45,912 nucleotides of DNA from assembly GCA_937894795.1 (NCBI GenBank), contig CALCQV010000132.1, positions 1 through 45,912 on the forward strand, read 5' to 3'. Shown piece after piece: positions 25,014 through 34,243 of this stretch. The notes beneath the pieces are model-generated. The model was not told the origin of the DNA and searched no databases. It worked only from the letters and a program-made list of their open reading frames with translations. A program made the position numbers and the translations under genes. Within the stretch, counting starts at the first letter, position 1, and each line of letters opens with the position of its first letter. This stretch comes from an uncultured Bacteroidales bacterium. Lineage in GTDB: Bacteria; Bacteroidota; Bacteroidia; Bacteroidales; Lentimicrobiaceae.

Positions 25014-27818
25014 ATGGATAAATTCTCTTTTTTCTCAAACGCGGAAACAGAGTATATAGATAACCTGTACAAGCAGTATCTTGCTGATCCTACTTCTGTT
25101 GACCAAGGTTGGCAGCACTTTTTTGAAGGTTTTGAGTTTAGCCGTATCAATTACGTTAAAGACAATAGCCGGGTAATGCCTGATGAATTCAAGGTAATTA
25201 ACCTTATCAATGAATACAGGCGCCGTGGGCACTTGTTCACCAAAACAAATCCGGTCCGTACTCGCCGCTCTTATTCACCAACACTTGATATAGAGAATTT
25301 TGGACTCACGAAAGCAGATCTGGATGTTACTTTTGATGCCGGTTCCGATTTAGGAATTGGGGCTGCACCGCTGCGTAAAATTGTTGAGCATCTGGAAGCC
25401 ACTTATTGCCAGTCAATTGGTGTTGAATATGCCCATATTAGAAACCTGGAAGCTGAAAACTGGCTAAAAAAAAGAATGGAATCAGGCAAAAACACACCTA
25501 AGTTTTCAGCCGCTACCCGTAAAGTCATTCTTGAAAAGCTTGGACAGGCCGTTTTTATGGAGAAATTCCTCCATAAGCGCTTCCCCGGCCAGAAGAGGTT
25601 CTCACTGGAAGGTGTTGAAGCTTTGATACCTGCCCTCCATGCCATTATAGAAAAAGCAGCAGCCCTTGGCGCCAGTGAATTCCATATAGGTATGCCTCAT
25701 CGCGGAAGGCTGAATGTATTGGCTAATATACTTGATAAGCCAATGATTGATATTTTCAATGAGTTCTCCAATAAGGTTTATGATGATGAAACACTGATGG
25801 GCGATGTGAAATATCATCTGGGTTATACTACCGACAGAACCACCTTTTCAGGTAAGAATGTTATACTTACCCTTGCCCCTAATCCTTCACACCTTGAAAC
25901 CGTTGGAGCAGTGGTTCAAGGTATGACCCGTGCTGAAATTGACCTTAATTACAAAGGTGATACCGACAAGATTGTACCAATAATTATTCACGGTGATGCT
26001 TCCATAGCCGGACAGGGTATAGTATACGAACTGGTACAGATGTCAGAGCTTAAAGGGTATAGAGTTGGCGGCACCATCCATCTGGTTGTCAATAATCAGA
26101 TTGGCTTTACTACCAATTACCTTGATGCCAGAAGCAGCACTTATTGTACTGATGTGGCCAAAGTTGTTCAGTCGCCTATTTTCCATGTCAATGCTGATGA
26201 TATAGAAGCAGTTGTATACACCATAGAACTGGCTATGGAGTATCGTGAGAAGTTTGATAAGGATGTATTCATTGACCTGCTCGGTTATCGCAAATATGGG
26301 CACAATGAAGGTGATGAACCCCGCTTTACCCAACCATTGCTCTATAAAGCCATTGAAACCCATCCCGATCCCTGGAGTATATACTCGTCACAACTGATTG
26401 AAAAAGGAGTTGTTTCAAAAGAAGACGCCGACAAAATAAAGGATGAAATAAATCAGAAGCTTGACCACGATCTGCATGCTTCACAGCAAATAGAGAAAGC
26501 TCATTACAAAACATTCCTTGGCGCAATCTGGAAAGATACCAGAATAGCAATTCCCGATGATTTCCTCAAATCACCTGATACAGGGGTATCCTATAGTATT
26601 TTGAAAAATATTGGTGAGAAAATCACCAGCCTCCCGGCTGATAAGGTATTCAACCGGAAACTTGTGAAGTTGATGGATGAACGTCATCAAATGATACAAC
26701 CCGGCAGCAGAATTGACTGGGCCATGGGCGAACTGCTTGCTTACGGATCACTGGTAAATGAAGGAATTCCGGTACGCTTGTCAGGACAGGATTCTGAACG
26801 TGGAACATTCTCACACCGGCATGCCGTATTGACAATTGAAGATTCAGAAGAAAAGTATGTTCCACTCGGCAATCTGAATTCTGAAAAAGCGGCTTTCAGT
26901 GTATACAACTCTCTATTATCAGAGTATGCCGTTTTAGGTTTTGAATATGGTTATTCACTGATAACACCCTATGCCCTGACTATTTGGGAAGCACAGTTTG
27001 GAGATTTCTTTAATGGAGCACAGATCATTATTGATCAATATCTTAGCAGTGCAGAGGATAAGTGGAGAGTGATGAGCAATCTGGTACTCTATCTGCCGCA
27101 TGGCTATGAAGGGCAAGGCCCCGAACACTCCAGCGGACGAATAGAACGCTTTTTGGTGCTTGCTGCTGAAAATAATATGCAGATAGTTAACTGTACTACC
27201 CCTGCCAACTTGTTCCATCTGTTAAGACGACAGGTACACCGCCCATTCAGAAAGCCTTTGGTGCTTTTTACACCAAAAAGTTTGTTGCGCCATCCTGCAT
27301 GTACGTCGCCAATTGAAGATTTGACCCATGGTGGTTTTAAGGAAGTAATTGATGATGAGCATGCCGATCCGATAAACATAGAAAGGGTGATTTTTACCAG
27401 CGGCAAGATATATTATGAGTTGGTGGAAGAAAAGGCAAAGCTTAACAATGATAAAGTTGCCATTGTAAGAATAGAGCAGATATATCCTTATCCCCAGGAG
27501 CAGATCAGGGCAATTGTCGACAAATACTCAAATGCCAAAAGGTTTGTATGGGTGCAGGAAGAACCGGCCAATATGGGAGCTATGCCATTCATTATGCGCA
27601 ACTTCAAAGAGACAGACCTGTTAATGGTAGCCAGACCTGAAAGTGGAAGTCCGGCTGCAGGTTCATCCAAACTTCACCTTCAAAGACAGCGGAAAATTAT
27701 TGATAAAGCATTCGGCTCATGCACCTGCGAACATTCAGATAAGATTTGTAAGATGCTTTGCGCCCCGAATGAGTGGGTGTATGCACCTGAAACAGATAAA
27801 GTGAAAAACGAAGCTTGA
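25014..27818 (+). CDS. sucA: 2-oxoglutarate dehydrogenase E1 component
   Basis: 934 residues from the ATG at 25014; the frame opens at a TTG at 24993, but MDKFSFFSNAETEYIDNLYK is the typical E1 N-terminus. This is the TPP-dependent decarboxylase of the 2-oxoglutarate dehydrogenase complex, which passes the succinyl group to the E2 lipoyl arm. Visible: the OGDH N-terminal helix (about 7-40), HIGMPHRGRLNVLAN (about 225), the TPP motif GDASIAGQGIVYE (327 on) followed by VVNNQIGFTTNY, the transketolase-like GQDSERGTFSHRHAVL, and the C-terminal domain with ARPESGSPAAGSSKLH. Length and motifs are complete. sucB follows after 127 bases. No E3 (lpd) gene is in the window. Confidence 0.97.
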   Translation: MDKFSFFSNAETEYIDNLYKQYLADPTSVDQGWQHFFEGFEFSRINYVKDNSRVMPDEFKVINLINEYRRRGHLFTKTNPVRTRRSYSPTLDIENFGLTKADLDVTFDAGSDLGIGAAPLRKIVEHLEATYCQSIGVEYAHIRNLEAENWLKKRMESGKNTPKFSAATRKVILEKLGQAVFMEKFLHKRFPGQKRFSLEGVEALIPALHAIIEKAAALGASEFHIGMPHRGRLNVLANILDKPMIDIFNEFSNKVYDDETLMGDVKYHLGYTTDRTTFSGKNVILTLAPNPSHLETVGAVVQGMTRAEIDLNYKGDTDKIVPIIIHGDASIAGQGIVYELVQMSELKGYRVGGTIHLVVNNQIGFTTNYLDARSSTYCTDVAKVVQSPIFHVNADDIEAVVYTIELAMEYREKFDKDVFIDLLGYRKYGHNEGDEPRFTQPLLYKAIETHPDPWSIYSSQLIEKGVVSKEDADKIKDEINQKLDHDLHASQQIEKAHYKTFLGAIWKDTRIAIPDDFLKSPDTGVSYSILKNIGEKITSLPADKVFNRKLVKLMDERHQMIQPGSRIDWAMGELLAYGSLVNEGIPVRLSGQDSERGTFSHRHAVLTIEDSEEKYVPLGNLNSEKAAFSVYNSLLSEYAVLGFEYGYSLITPYALTIWEAQFGDFFNGAQIIIDQYLSSAEDKWRVMSNLVLYLPHGYEGQGPEHSSGRIERFLVLAAENNMQIVNCTTPANLFHLLRRQVHRPFRKPLVLFTPKSLLRHPACTSPIEDLTHGGFKEVIDDEHADPINIERVIFTSGKIYYELVEEKAKLNNDKVAIVRIEQIYPYPQEQIRAIVDKYSNAKRFVWVQEEPANMGAMPFIMRNFKETDLLMVARPESGSPAAGSSKLHLQRQRKIIDKAFGSCTCEHSDKICKMLCAPNEWVYAPETDKVKNEA

Positions 27819-27945
27819 TTGACAAACAAATTAAATACTGATATCATTCATAAAGATAAACCCATAAAGATTGACAAGAACCTAACGGTATTTTCAGCAA
27901 GTTTTACCCTGACGTTTAGTCAATCGTATAATTTATTAATCAACA

Positions 27946-29271
27946 ATGATCATAGAAGTAAAAGTACCAAGCCCCGGAGAGTCAATCACTGAAGTTCAAC
28001 TCGCTTCATGGTTGGTGGATGATGGTGAAATTATTGAACAGGATGCTGAAATAGCCGAAGTGGATTCTGATAAAGCAACACTTACTATCAATGCCCCTGA
28101 AAAGGGATTGATTAAAATACTTGTAAATGCAGGAGATACCGTAAATGTTGGGACAATCATTGCCACCATTGACACCTCAGTAGCCTCTTCTGCTAAAAAG
28201 GCAGCACCTTCTGCAACTGCTGTCACAAGCGCGGAAATATCATCTCCCCCTTTGGCAGTGCAAGACAGTAAGAAGGAAACAGAAAAAAATAAAGCAATTA
28301 CGGAGGTCAAACTACCTGACTCTTTATCAGCAAGAACACACATTACTCCACTGGCAAGGAAAGTAATGGAAGAACACAATCTTACCAATGAAGAGGTAGT
28401 TCAGCAGTTAGCCGGGAAAAGAGTCGGTAAGGCTGATATTGAAACTATAAGCTCCAATAAAAAATCAAAACCTGAACAACCGGTTGGAAGTCAGGTTGCT
28501 GATGTAAAGAACCTTGTTTCTAAAACCGGTGAAGCAAGTCGACAAACGGAACGCAAAAAACTCAGCACCCTGCGGTTGAAATTGTCACAACGATTGGTTT
28601 CGGTAAAGAATGAAACGGCCATGCTTACTACATTTAATGAAGTGAACATGTCAAAAATAATGGAGCTCAAGAAGAAATACAACGACAAGTTCAAAGAGAA
28701 ATATGGCGTTTCAATTGGCTTTATGTCACTCTTTACCAAGGCTGTTACCATTGCCCTGAAACAATTCCCCCAGGTCAACTCCATACTTGATGGTGATGAG
28801 ATGATATACCACAATTATGTAGATGTGGGTATTGCCGTGAGTTCTCCCAAAGGCCTGGTGGTTCCGGTTTTAAGAAATACGGAAACATTAAGCATTGCCG
28901 AAATAGAACTTCTTGTAAAGGAACTGGCAGGAAAAGCACGCAATAACAAGATTTCTTTGGATGAGATGACCGGTGGGACATTCACTATAACTAATGGTGG
29001 AGTATTCGGTTCGCTCTTGTCAACTCCTATACTCAATCCTCCCCAGAGTGCAATACTGGGTATGCATAATATAGTGGAAAGGCCCATTGCGCAAAACGGG
29101 CAGGTAGTAATTGCGCCAATGATGTACGTAGCTTTATCCTATGATCACCGTGTTATTGACGGTAAAGAATCAGTGAGCTTTCTGGTGAAGGTAAAGGAAT
29201 TGCTTGAAAACCCTGCAATAATGTTCTATGAAGGCATAAATCCTGAAATTGGATTACTGGGTTTGGATTAA
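27946..29271 (+). CDS. sucB: Dihydrolipoyllysine succinyltransferase (2-oxoglutarate dehydrogenase E2)
   Basis: 441 residues. One N-terminal lipoyl domain (1-78) carries EVDSDKATLTI, with the lipoylated residue Lys43. An Ala/Ser/Lys-rich linker follows, then the peripheral-subunit-binding domain (about 127-165; THITPLARKVMEEHNLTNEE). The CoA-acyltransferase catalytic domain (about 200-441) ends with the active-site motif SYDHRVIDGKE (His401, Asp405). It transfers the succinyl group from E1 to CoA. It lies downstream of sucA in the same direction. The gap of 127 bases holds no clear terminator, so co-transcription is likely. Confidence 0.96.
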   Translation: MIIEVKVPSPGESITEVQLASWLVDDGEIIEQDAEIAEVDSDKATLTINAPEKGLIKILVNAGDTVNVGTIIATIDTSVASSAKKAAPSATAVTSAEISSPPLAVQDSKKETEKNKAITEVKLPDSLSARTHITPLARKVMEEHNLTNEEVVQQLAGKRVGKADIETISSNKKSKPEQPVGSQVADVKNLVSKTGEASRQTERKKLSTLRLKLSQRLVSVKNETAMLTTFNEVNMSKIMELKKKYNDKFKEKYGVSIGFMSLFTKAVTIALKQFPQVNSILDGDEMIYHNYVDVGIAVSSPKGLVVPVLRNTETLSIAEIELLVKELAGKARNNKISLDEMTGGTFTITNGGVFGSLLSTPILNPPQSAILGMHNIVERPIAQNGQVVIAPMMYVALSYDHRVIDGKESVSFLVKVKELLENPAIMFYEGINPEIGLLGLD

Positions 29272-29443
29272 TATCAGGCACTCATTTTCGGGGTTTACTC
29301 CCTTATTATAGTAAAGCACTTTAGAATTTTGGCATGAAATTGGGAACATACAGCCGGATGAAAAATCATGCCTTGTTGTCATCAACACTAAGAATTGGTA
29401 ACAAGAAGCACGTTAAATTGAATACATCGGCTGATATAAATAT

Positions 29444-29451
29444 TAATTTTG
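29444..29451 (+). promoter_or_regulatory. -7 box for nadB
   Basis: TAATTTTG, an exact TAnnTTTG match, ends 21 bases before the nadB ATG. Confidence 0.5.
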
Positions 29452-29472
29452 CCGGGTTAAATAAATGAAAAG

Positions 29473-31041
29473 ATGCGCAGAAAAGTTGATTTTCTTGTTA
29501 TAGGCACCGGAATAGCCGGACTGAGTTTTGCCTTGAAAATGTCACCCTACGGCAAAGTGTGTATTGTTACGAAAAGTAAAGCTGAAGAGGGCTCTACTAA
29601 CTATGCACAGGGAGGAATTGCAGCGGTAATGTATACCCCCGACACCTATGAGAAGCATATTCGTGATACCATGATTGCCGGTGATGATTTGAGTGATCCT
29701 GAAATTGTCAGAATCACTATTACCGAATCAACTGACAGGATCAAGGAACTGATTGACTGGGGTGTTTCATTTGATAAAAATGTGAGTGGCAAATATGATC
29801 TGGCAAAAGAAGGTGGCCACTCAGAGTTTAGAGTATTGCATCATCAGGATCAAACGGGTGCTGAAATAGAAAAAACGCTGCTGGATCTGGTTAAGGAGAC
29901 TAAGAATATTGAAATCCTTGAGAATCATTTTGCGGTGGATCTGATTACAAAACACCATCTGGGTGATGAGCCTGACAATAATGATAAGGATATAGAATGT
30001 TATGGTGCCTATGTACTTAACAAGGCAAATCACCAGATCATGACCATTCTATCCCGGTATACAATGATTGCCACCGGAGGATCAGGCAATGTTTATGCCA
30101 CCACCACCAATCCAACGGTTGCCACCGGTGACGGCATTGCTATGGTCAAGAGAGCAAAGGGAGAAATTGATAAAATGGAGTTTATTCAGTTTCATCCTAC
30201 ATCCCTGTATAACCCGGCCGAAAAACCATCATTTCTGATTACAGAGGCTTTACGTGGAGCAGGAGCAGTATTGAAGAACAAACAAGGGAAGGAATTCATG
30301 CAAAAGTATGACCCCCGCTTATCACTCGCTCCCAGGGACATAGTTGCACGTGCCATTGATAATGAAATGAAGATAAGCGGCGATGATTATGTGTGTCTTG
30401 ATGCCACTCACCTGACAATGGATGTTATCATGAATCATTTCCCTCACATTTATGCAAAATGCCTGAGCATTGGAATTGATCTCACAAAAATGATGATACC
30501 GGTAGTGCCTGCTGCCCATTATACATGTGGAGGGATTAAGGTGGATCAATACGCCCGCTCCACTATAAAGAACTGTTTCGCATCAGGTGAGTGTGCTTCT
30601 ACCGGACTGCATGGTGCAAACCGTCTTGCCTCAAATTCACTACTTGAAGCCCTTGTCTTTTCACATCGTGCTTCACTGGTAGCTATTGAAGGCTATAAGA
30701 AGGTTTCTTTTAAAAATGAAGTACCCGATTGGGATGCCAAAGGAACTGTATTCAATGAGGAGATGATTCTTATTACACAGTCACTTAAAGAACTTCAAGG
30801 CATTATGACCAATTATGTGGGAATTGTCCGCTCAAATCTGCGTTTAAAAAGAGCATACGACAGGCTTCAGATCCTGGAGCAGGAGACGGAAGAATTATAC
30901 GAAAAGTCAGTACTCACCGAGAAGATTTGTGAGCTTCGCAACATGATATCCGTTGCCTCGTTGATTATTACGATGGCCACTGCCAGAAAGGAAAGCAGAG
31001 GATTGCATCACTCGATTGATTATCCAAAGGTCTATTCCTGA
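29473..31041 (+). CDS. nadB: L-aspartate oxidase
   Basis: 522 residues. A cytoplasmic FAD enzyme of de novo NAD synthesis that oxidises L-aspartate to iminoaspartate for NadA. Visible: the Rossmann FAD motif IGTGIAGLSFAL (N-terminus), EEGSTNYAQGGIAAV, EFRVLHHQDQTGAEIEK, FHPTSLYNPAEKPSFLITEA with LRGAGAVL, the PRDIVARAI segment, HYTCGGIKVD and GECASTGLHGANRLASNSLL. The C-terminal helical domain is present, so length and motifs are complete. It may be co-transcribed with the following carbonic-anhydrase-like gene (42 bases between stop and ATG). nadA and nadC are not here. Confidence 0.95.
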   Translation: MRRKVDFLVIGTGIAGLSFALKMSPYGKVCIVTKSKAEEGSTNYAQGGIAAVMYTPDTYEKHIRDTMIAGDDLSDPEIVRITITESTDRIKELIDWGVSFDKNVSGKYDLAKEGGHSEFRVLHHQDQTGAEIEKTLLDLVKETKNIEILENHFAVDLITKHHLGDEPDNNDKDIECYGAYVLNKANHQIMTILSRYTMIATGGSGNVYATTTNPTVATGDGIAMVKRAKGEIDKMEFIQFHPTSLYNPAEKPSFLITEALRGAGAVLKNKQGKEFMQKYDPRLSLAPRDIVARAIDNEMKISGDDYVCLDATHLTMDVIMNHFPHIYAKCLSIGIDLTKMMIPVVPAAHYTCGGIKVDQYARSTIKNCFASGECASTGLHGANRLASNSLLEALVFSHRASLVAIEGYKKVSFKNEVPDWDAKGTVFNEEMILITQSLKELQGIMTNYVGIVRSNLRLKRAYDRLQILEQETEELYEKSVLTEKICELRNMISVASLIITMATARKESRGLHHSIDYPKVYS

Positions 31042-31083
31042 ATTTATGAAGGCATTATTGTGTAATTGAAATATAAATTAGCT

Positions 31084-31623
31084 ATGGCATTGATAAGAGG
31101 AGTAAGAGATAAACATCCTGTAATAGGCAAAAACTGCTTTTTTGCTGAAAATGCAACCGTTGTAGGAGAAGTGGAAATGGGCGATAATTGCAGTGTTTGG
31201 TTTAATGCCGTCGTTCGCGGTGATGTTCATTATATCAAAATAGGCAATAATGTCAATATTCAGGATGGGGCAATCATTCACTGTACCTACCAGAAATCAC
31301 CTGTAAACATTGGCAACAATGTATCAATAGCACATAAAGCCATTGTTCACGGTTGCACCATACATGATAATGTACTCGTTGGCATGGGTGCTATTGTAAT
31401 GGACGACGTGATTGTTCACAGCAATTCAATTATTGCTGCCGGTGCGGTTGTATCACAGGGTACTGTCATTGAATCAGGAAGTGTATATGCCGGCATACCG
31501 GCTAAAAAGATCAAATCAATTGACACATCACTTCTTGAAGGACAGGTTAATCGAATATCAAAAAGTTACACGATGTATGCAAGCTGGCATGACGATTCAA
31601 TAACACCTGTTAATGAGATATAA
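31084..31623 (+). CDS. Gamma-carbonic-anhydrase-like hexapeptide-repeat protein
   Basis: 179 residues from the ATG at 31084; the frame opens at a TTG at 31066, but MALIRGVRDKHPVIGKNCFF is the usual start of the family. It is a left-handed beta-helix of hexapeptide repeats (IGKNCFFAENATVVGEVEMG, VNIGNNVSIAHKAIVHG and so on) with the gamma-CA-type RGDVHYIKIGNNVNIQDG and the His residues in IIHC, AHKAIVHG that sit at the zinc site. The end has VYAGIPAKKIKSI. Family members (YrdA, PaaY, CaiE types) are trimers; many have weak or no carbonic-anhydrase activity, so the real reaction is open. It is followed by a strong terminator. Confidence 0.9.
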   Translation: MALIRGVRDKHPVIGKNCFFAENATVVGEVEMGDNCSVWFNAVVRGDVHYIKIGNNVNIQDGAIIHCTYQKSPVNIGNNVSIAHKAIVHGCTIHDNVLVGMGAIVMDDVIVHSNSIIAAGAVVSQGTVIESGSVYAGIPAKKIKSIDTSLLEGQVNRISKSYTMYASWHDDSITPVNEI

Positions 31624-31656
31624 TCTTATTAACAGCAGTAAATTAACTACTGATAA

Positions 31657-31702
31657 AAAAACACTGCCATAATGACAATTTACACAATATGGCAGTGTTT
31701 TT
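31657..31702 (+). terminator. Rho-independent terminator after the gamma-CA-like gene
   Basis: 15-base arms AAAAACACTGCCATA (31657-31671) and TATGGCAGTGTTTTT (31688-31702) with a 16-base loop; the right arm ends in its own T-tract. Confidence 0.85.
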
Positions 31703-31735
31703 GATGAATAACAATCAAACAAACATTTAAAAACA

Positions 31736-32410
31736 ATGGGATATTTATTAATTTTTGGACTTTTCATGCTTGCGAGTTGGGCAATAGGTGCTCGTTTGAA
31801 ATCTAAATTCCGTGAATACAGCAAAATACCAGTCAACTATAATATGAGCGGTCGTGAAGTCGCCGAAAAGATGCTGCACGACAATGGAGTTACCGATGTA
31901 TCGGTATTATCAGTAAATGGAGAGCTTACAGATCATTATAATCCACAGCATAAAACAGTAAATCTTAGTCCTGATGTTTATAATGGCCGAAGTATAGCAG
32001 CTGCTGCAATTGCAGCTCATGAGTGTGGACACGCTATTCAGCACGCTCAGGCATATTCATGGTTGCAGTTTCGTTCAGCCATGGTACCCATAGTAAGTTT
32101 TTCTTCAAAGTGGGTTCAGTGGATTTTGCTTGGCGGGATTTTATTGATAAACACTTTTCCTCAACTATTGCTTGCCGGAATCGTATTGTTTGCATTAACT
32201 ACACTTTTTAGCTTCGTCACCCTTCCTGTAGAGATTGATGCCAGTCGTCGTGCTACAGCCTGGCTTGACGGCAGCGGGATAGCATCAACTGCCACTTTGC
32301 CCAAAGCACAGGAGGCTCTTCGGCTTGCAGCGTACACTTACGTTATTGCAGCCCTTGCATCACTGGCAACACTGATGTATTATATTATGATCTTTCTTAG
32401 AAGAGACTAA
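31736..32410 (+). CDS. Membrane zinc metallopeptidase, YugP family
   Basis: 224 residues of the neutral zinc peptidase family PF04298 (YugP). An N-terminal membrane helix (1-17, GYLLIFGLFMLASWAIGA) is followed by the catalytic motif AAHECGHAIQHAQAY with zinc ligands His95 and His99 and catalytic Glu96. Two membrane helices follow (about 130-165), then the conserved VEIDASRRATAWL, which may give the third ligand, and a C-terminal helix (YVIAALASLATLMYYIMIF). The family probably cleaves or controls membrane proteins; substrates are not established. It is flanked by terminators on both sides, so probably monocistronic. Confidence 0.9.
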   Translation: MGYLLIFGLFMLASWAIGARLKSKFREYSKIPVNYNMSGREVAEKMLHDNGVTDVSVLSVNGELTDHYNPQHKTVNLSPDVYNGRSIAAAAIAAHECGHAIQHAQAYSWLQFRSAMVPIVSFSSKWVQWILLGGILLINTFPQLLLAGIVLFALTTLFSFVTLPVEIDASRRATAWLDGSGIASTATLPKAQEALRLAAYTYVIAALASLATLMYYIMIFLRRD

Positions 32411-32459
32411 GAAGCTCATAATATTCTATGATACTGAAGACCTAATCATCAGAATATAA

Positions 32460-32498
32460 AAACAGACACCGGGGCATATTTCCGATGTCTGTTTTTCG
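32460..32498 (+). terminator. Terminator after the zinc peptidase gene
   Basis: AAACAGACA (32460-32468) pairs with TGTCTGTTT (32486-32494), with inner CGG/CCG pairing and a trailing T-run. It is followed immediately by a -7 promoter box for the DedA gene. Confidence 0.8.
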
Positions 32499-32506
32499 TA
32501 CATTTG
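32499..32506 (+). promoter_or_regulatory. -7 box for the dedA-terC unit
   Basis: TACATTTG, an exact TAnnTTTG match, sits 56 bases before the DedA ATG and directly after the preceding terminator. Confidence 0.55.
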
Positions 32507-32562
32507 CATCCTGTTAATATTAACCCTCACAGCATATAATCTGTCTTTAAATTTTCACTTCC

Positions 32563-33186
32563 ATGTTAATTAAATTAGTTGATGCTCTACTAGCTATTAC
32601 CCAAGGAATGGGTTATTGGGGTGTTTTCATACTCATGGCCATCGAAAGCTCATTTATTCCATTTCCATCAGAAGTGGTAGTTCCACCTGCAGCATATCTG
32701 GCTGCACAGGGCAAGATGGACATTTGGCTTGTTATTTTTGCAAGTGTTGCAGGAAGTTTGGTAGGTGCTTTATTCAATTACTATATTGCCTATTATCTGG
32801 GCCGCCCTTTAATATACCGCCTGGCCGGTACAAAAGCTGCCCGGTTACTGATGATCAAGCCTGAGCAGATACAGCGGGCAGAGAATTACTTTGCAAAATA
32901 CGATCGCGCCTCTACTTTCTTTGGCCGACTGGTGCCGGTTATCAGGCAACTTATTTCACTTCCTGCCGGCTTTGTTAAAATGCCTCTGCATAGTTTTCTC
33001 TTTTATACATTCCTGGGTTCCGGACTATGGACTTTGGTTTTGGCAGGACTCGGCTATTTCTTCGGAGCCAATGAAGAAGTATGGAAACTGTATTATGCTG
33101 AAATCAGCTGGGGTATTGTGATATTGATTGCAATTGGCATAGGATACATAATCTGGAAAAAGAAACGTAAACAAGTACAATCATAA
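32563..33186 (+). CDS. DedA-family membrane protein
   Basis: 207 residues, inner membrane. It has the conserved DedA sequence ESSFIPFPSEVVVPPAAYLA (about 28-47) and FFGRLVPVIRQLISLPAGFV (about 121-140) with the essential Arg and Pro residues. These two re-entrant-type segments are flanked by membrane helices (about 57-80, 140-165, 180-198), with a Lys/Arg-rich tail (KKKRKQVQS). Family role: flipping of polyprenyl-phosphate and phospholipids or a proton-linked transport step. The next gene starts 2 bases after its stop, so it is co-transcribed with the TerC gene. Confidence 0.93.
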   Translation: MLIKLVDALLAITQGMGYWGVFILMAIESSFIPFPSEVVVPPAAYLAAQGKMDIWLVIFASVAGSLVGALFNYYIAYYLGRPLIYRLAGTKAARLLMIKPEQIQRAENYFAKYDRASTFFGRLVPVIRQLISLPAGFVKMPLHSFLFYTFLGSGLWTLVLAGLGYFFGANEEVWKLYYAEISWGIVILIAIGIGYIIWKKKRKQVQS

Positions 33187-33188
33187 AT

Positions 33189-34136
33189 ATGGAAGTAAAC
33201 GGTTATATGTGGGCTGGTTTTATAGCATTAGTATTGTTGATGCTGATTTTGGACTTAGGTGTTTTTCATAGGAAAGCACACGAGGTCAAGCTGAAAGAGG
33301 CCCTGACATGGAGTGCCGTATGGATAATCCTTTCACTTGCTTTCAATGTATTCATATATTACTATATGGGTAAGGTTAAGGCATTGGAATTCCTTGCCGG
33401 TTACCTTATAGAAAAATCCTTAAGCATCGACAATTTGTTTGTCTTCATCATGCTCTTTGGCTTTTTCAATGTAGATACCAAGTACCAACATAAGGTGCTA
33501 TTCTGGGGTATCATTGGTGCACTGATTTTAAGAGCGGTATTCATTTTTGCCGGTGTGGCCCTATTAGAGAAATTCCATTGGCTCATTTATCTGTTTGGTG
33601 CATTCCTTATTTATTCAGGTATTGCTATGCTTAAGCCACATAAAGCTGATGTTGATCCCGATAAAAATCCCTTGGTCAGACTATTTACACGATTCTTCCC
33701 GGTCACCCAGGATATGCATGGTGGCAAATTCTTTGTTCGCATCAATGCTAAAACATTTGCAACTCCCCTTTTTATAGTTCTGCTTATTGTAGAATTCACT
33801 GATCTAATATTTGCAGTGGATTCTATACCGGCAATTATGGCTATTTCAAAGGATACCTTTATAATCTTTACTTCAAATGTATTTGCTATCCTAGGTTTAA
33901 GAGCTCTTTATTTTGCCCTTGCCGGCATTACTAAATATTTCTCTTACCTCAAATATGGATTAGCTGCCATTCTTTCATTTGTTGGTATCAAAATGTTATT
34001 GTCGGGTACTGACTATAAAATTCCAATAATGACTTCTTTACTGGTTATTTTTGGATTATTGGCAGTAAGTATTCTGGCGTCGGTATTTTTCCCTGTTAAA
34101 GAAGTACAATCCATAGATGAAGGTAAGGAATTATAA
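33189..34136 (+). CDS. TerC/Alx-family membrane protein
   Basis: 315 residues with about nine membrane helices. The family signature is clear: FLAGYLIEKSLSIDNLFVFI (about 69-88) and VEFTDLIFAVDSIPAIMAIS (about 201-220), each with the acidic residue pairs thought to bind metal ions, and FAILGLRALYFALAG. Homologues include TerC, Alx and YceF-like manganese exporters; the usual annotated name is tellurium resistance protein. Here there is no ter operon, so a manganese or other cation role is more likely than tellurite resistance (inference). It is translationally close to the DedA gene and ends at a strong bidirectional terminator. Confidence 0.93.
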   Translation: MEVNGYMWAGFIALVLLMLILDLGVFHRKAHEVKLKEALTWSAVWIILSLAFNVFIYYYMGKVKALEFLAGYLIEKSLSIDNLFVFIMLFGFFNVDTKYQHKVLFWGIIGALILRAVFIFAGVALLEKFHWLIYLFGAFLIYSGIAMLKPHKADVDPDKNPLVRLFTRFFPVTQDMHGGKFFVRINAKTFATPLFIVLLIVEFTDLIFAVDSIPAIMAISKDTFIIFTSNVFAILGLRALYFALAGITKYFSYLKYGLAAILSFVGIKMLLSGTDYKIPIMTSLLVIFGLLAVSILASVFFPVKEVQSIDEGKEL

Positions 34137-34190
34137 GTAATTCTACTTTTAATCAAAATATTCGTTCCGGTCTGGTTTATATAATGATAA

Positions 34191-34224
34191 AAAAAAGGAT
34201 GCCGCAGTTGCGGCATCCTTTTTT
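34191..34224. terminator. Strong bidirectional terminator between terC and ompH
   Basis: AAAAAAGGATGCCGC (34191-34205) pairs with GCGGCATCCTTTTTT (34210-34224) around an AGTT tetraloop. T-tracts lie on both strands. It is shared by the converging TerC (+) and OmpH (-) genes. Confidence 0.92.
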
Positions 34225-34243
34225 AAGTAAGATTGTCAGGCAA

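Noticed and set aside
33189..34136. Tellurite-resistance island suggested by the TerC gene.
   Set aside because: No terA, terB, terD or terZ-like neighbours; a lone TerC/Alx-family gene next to dedA is better read as a housekeeping metal or envelope function.
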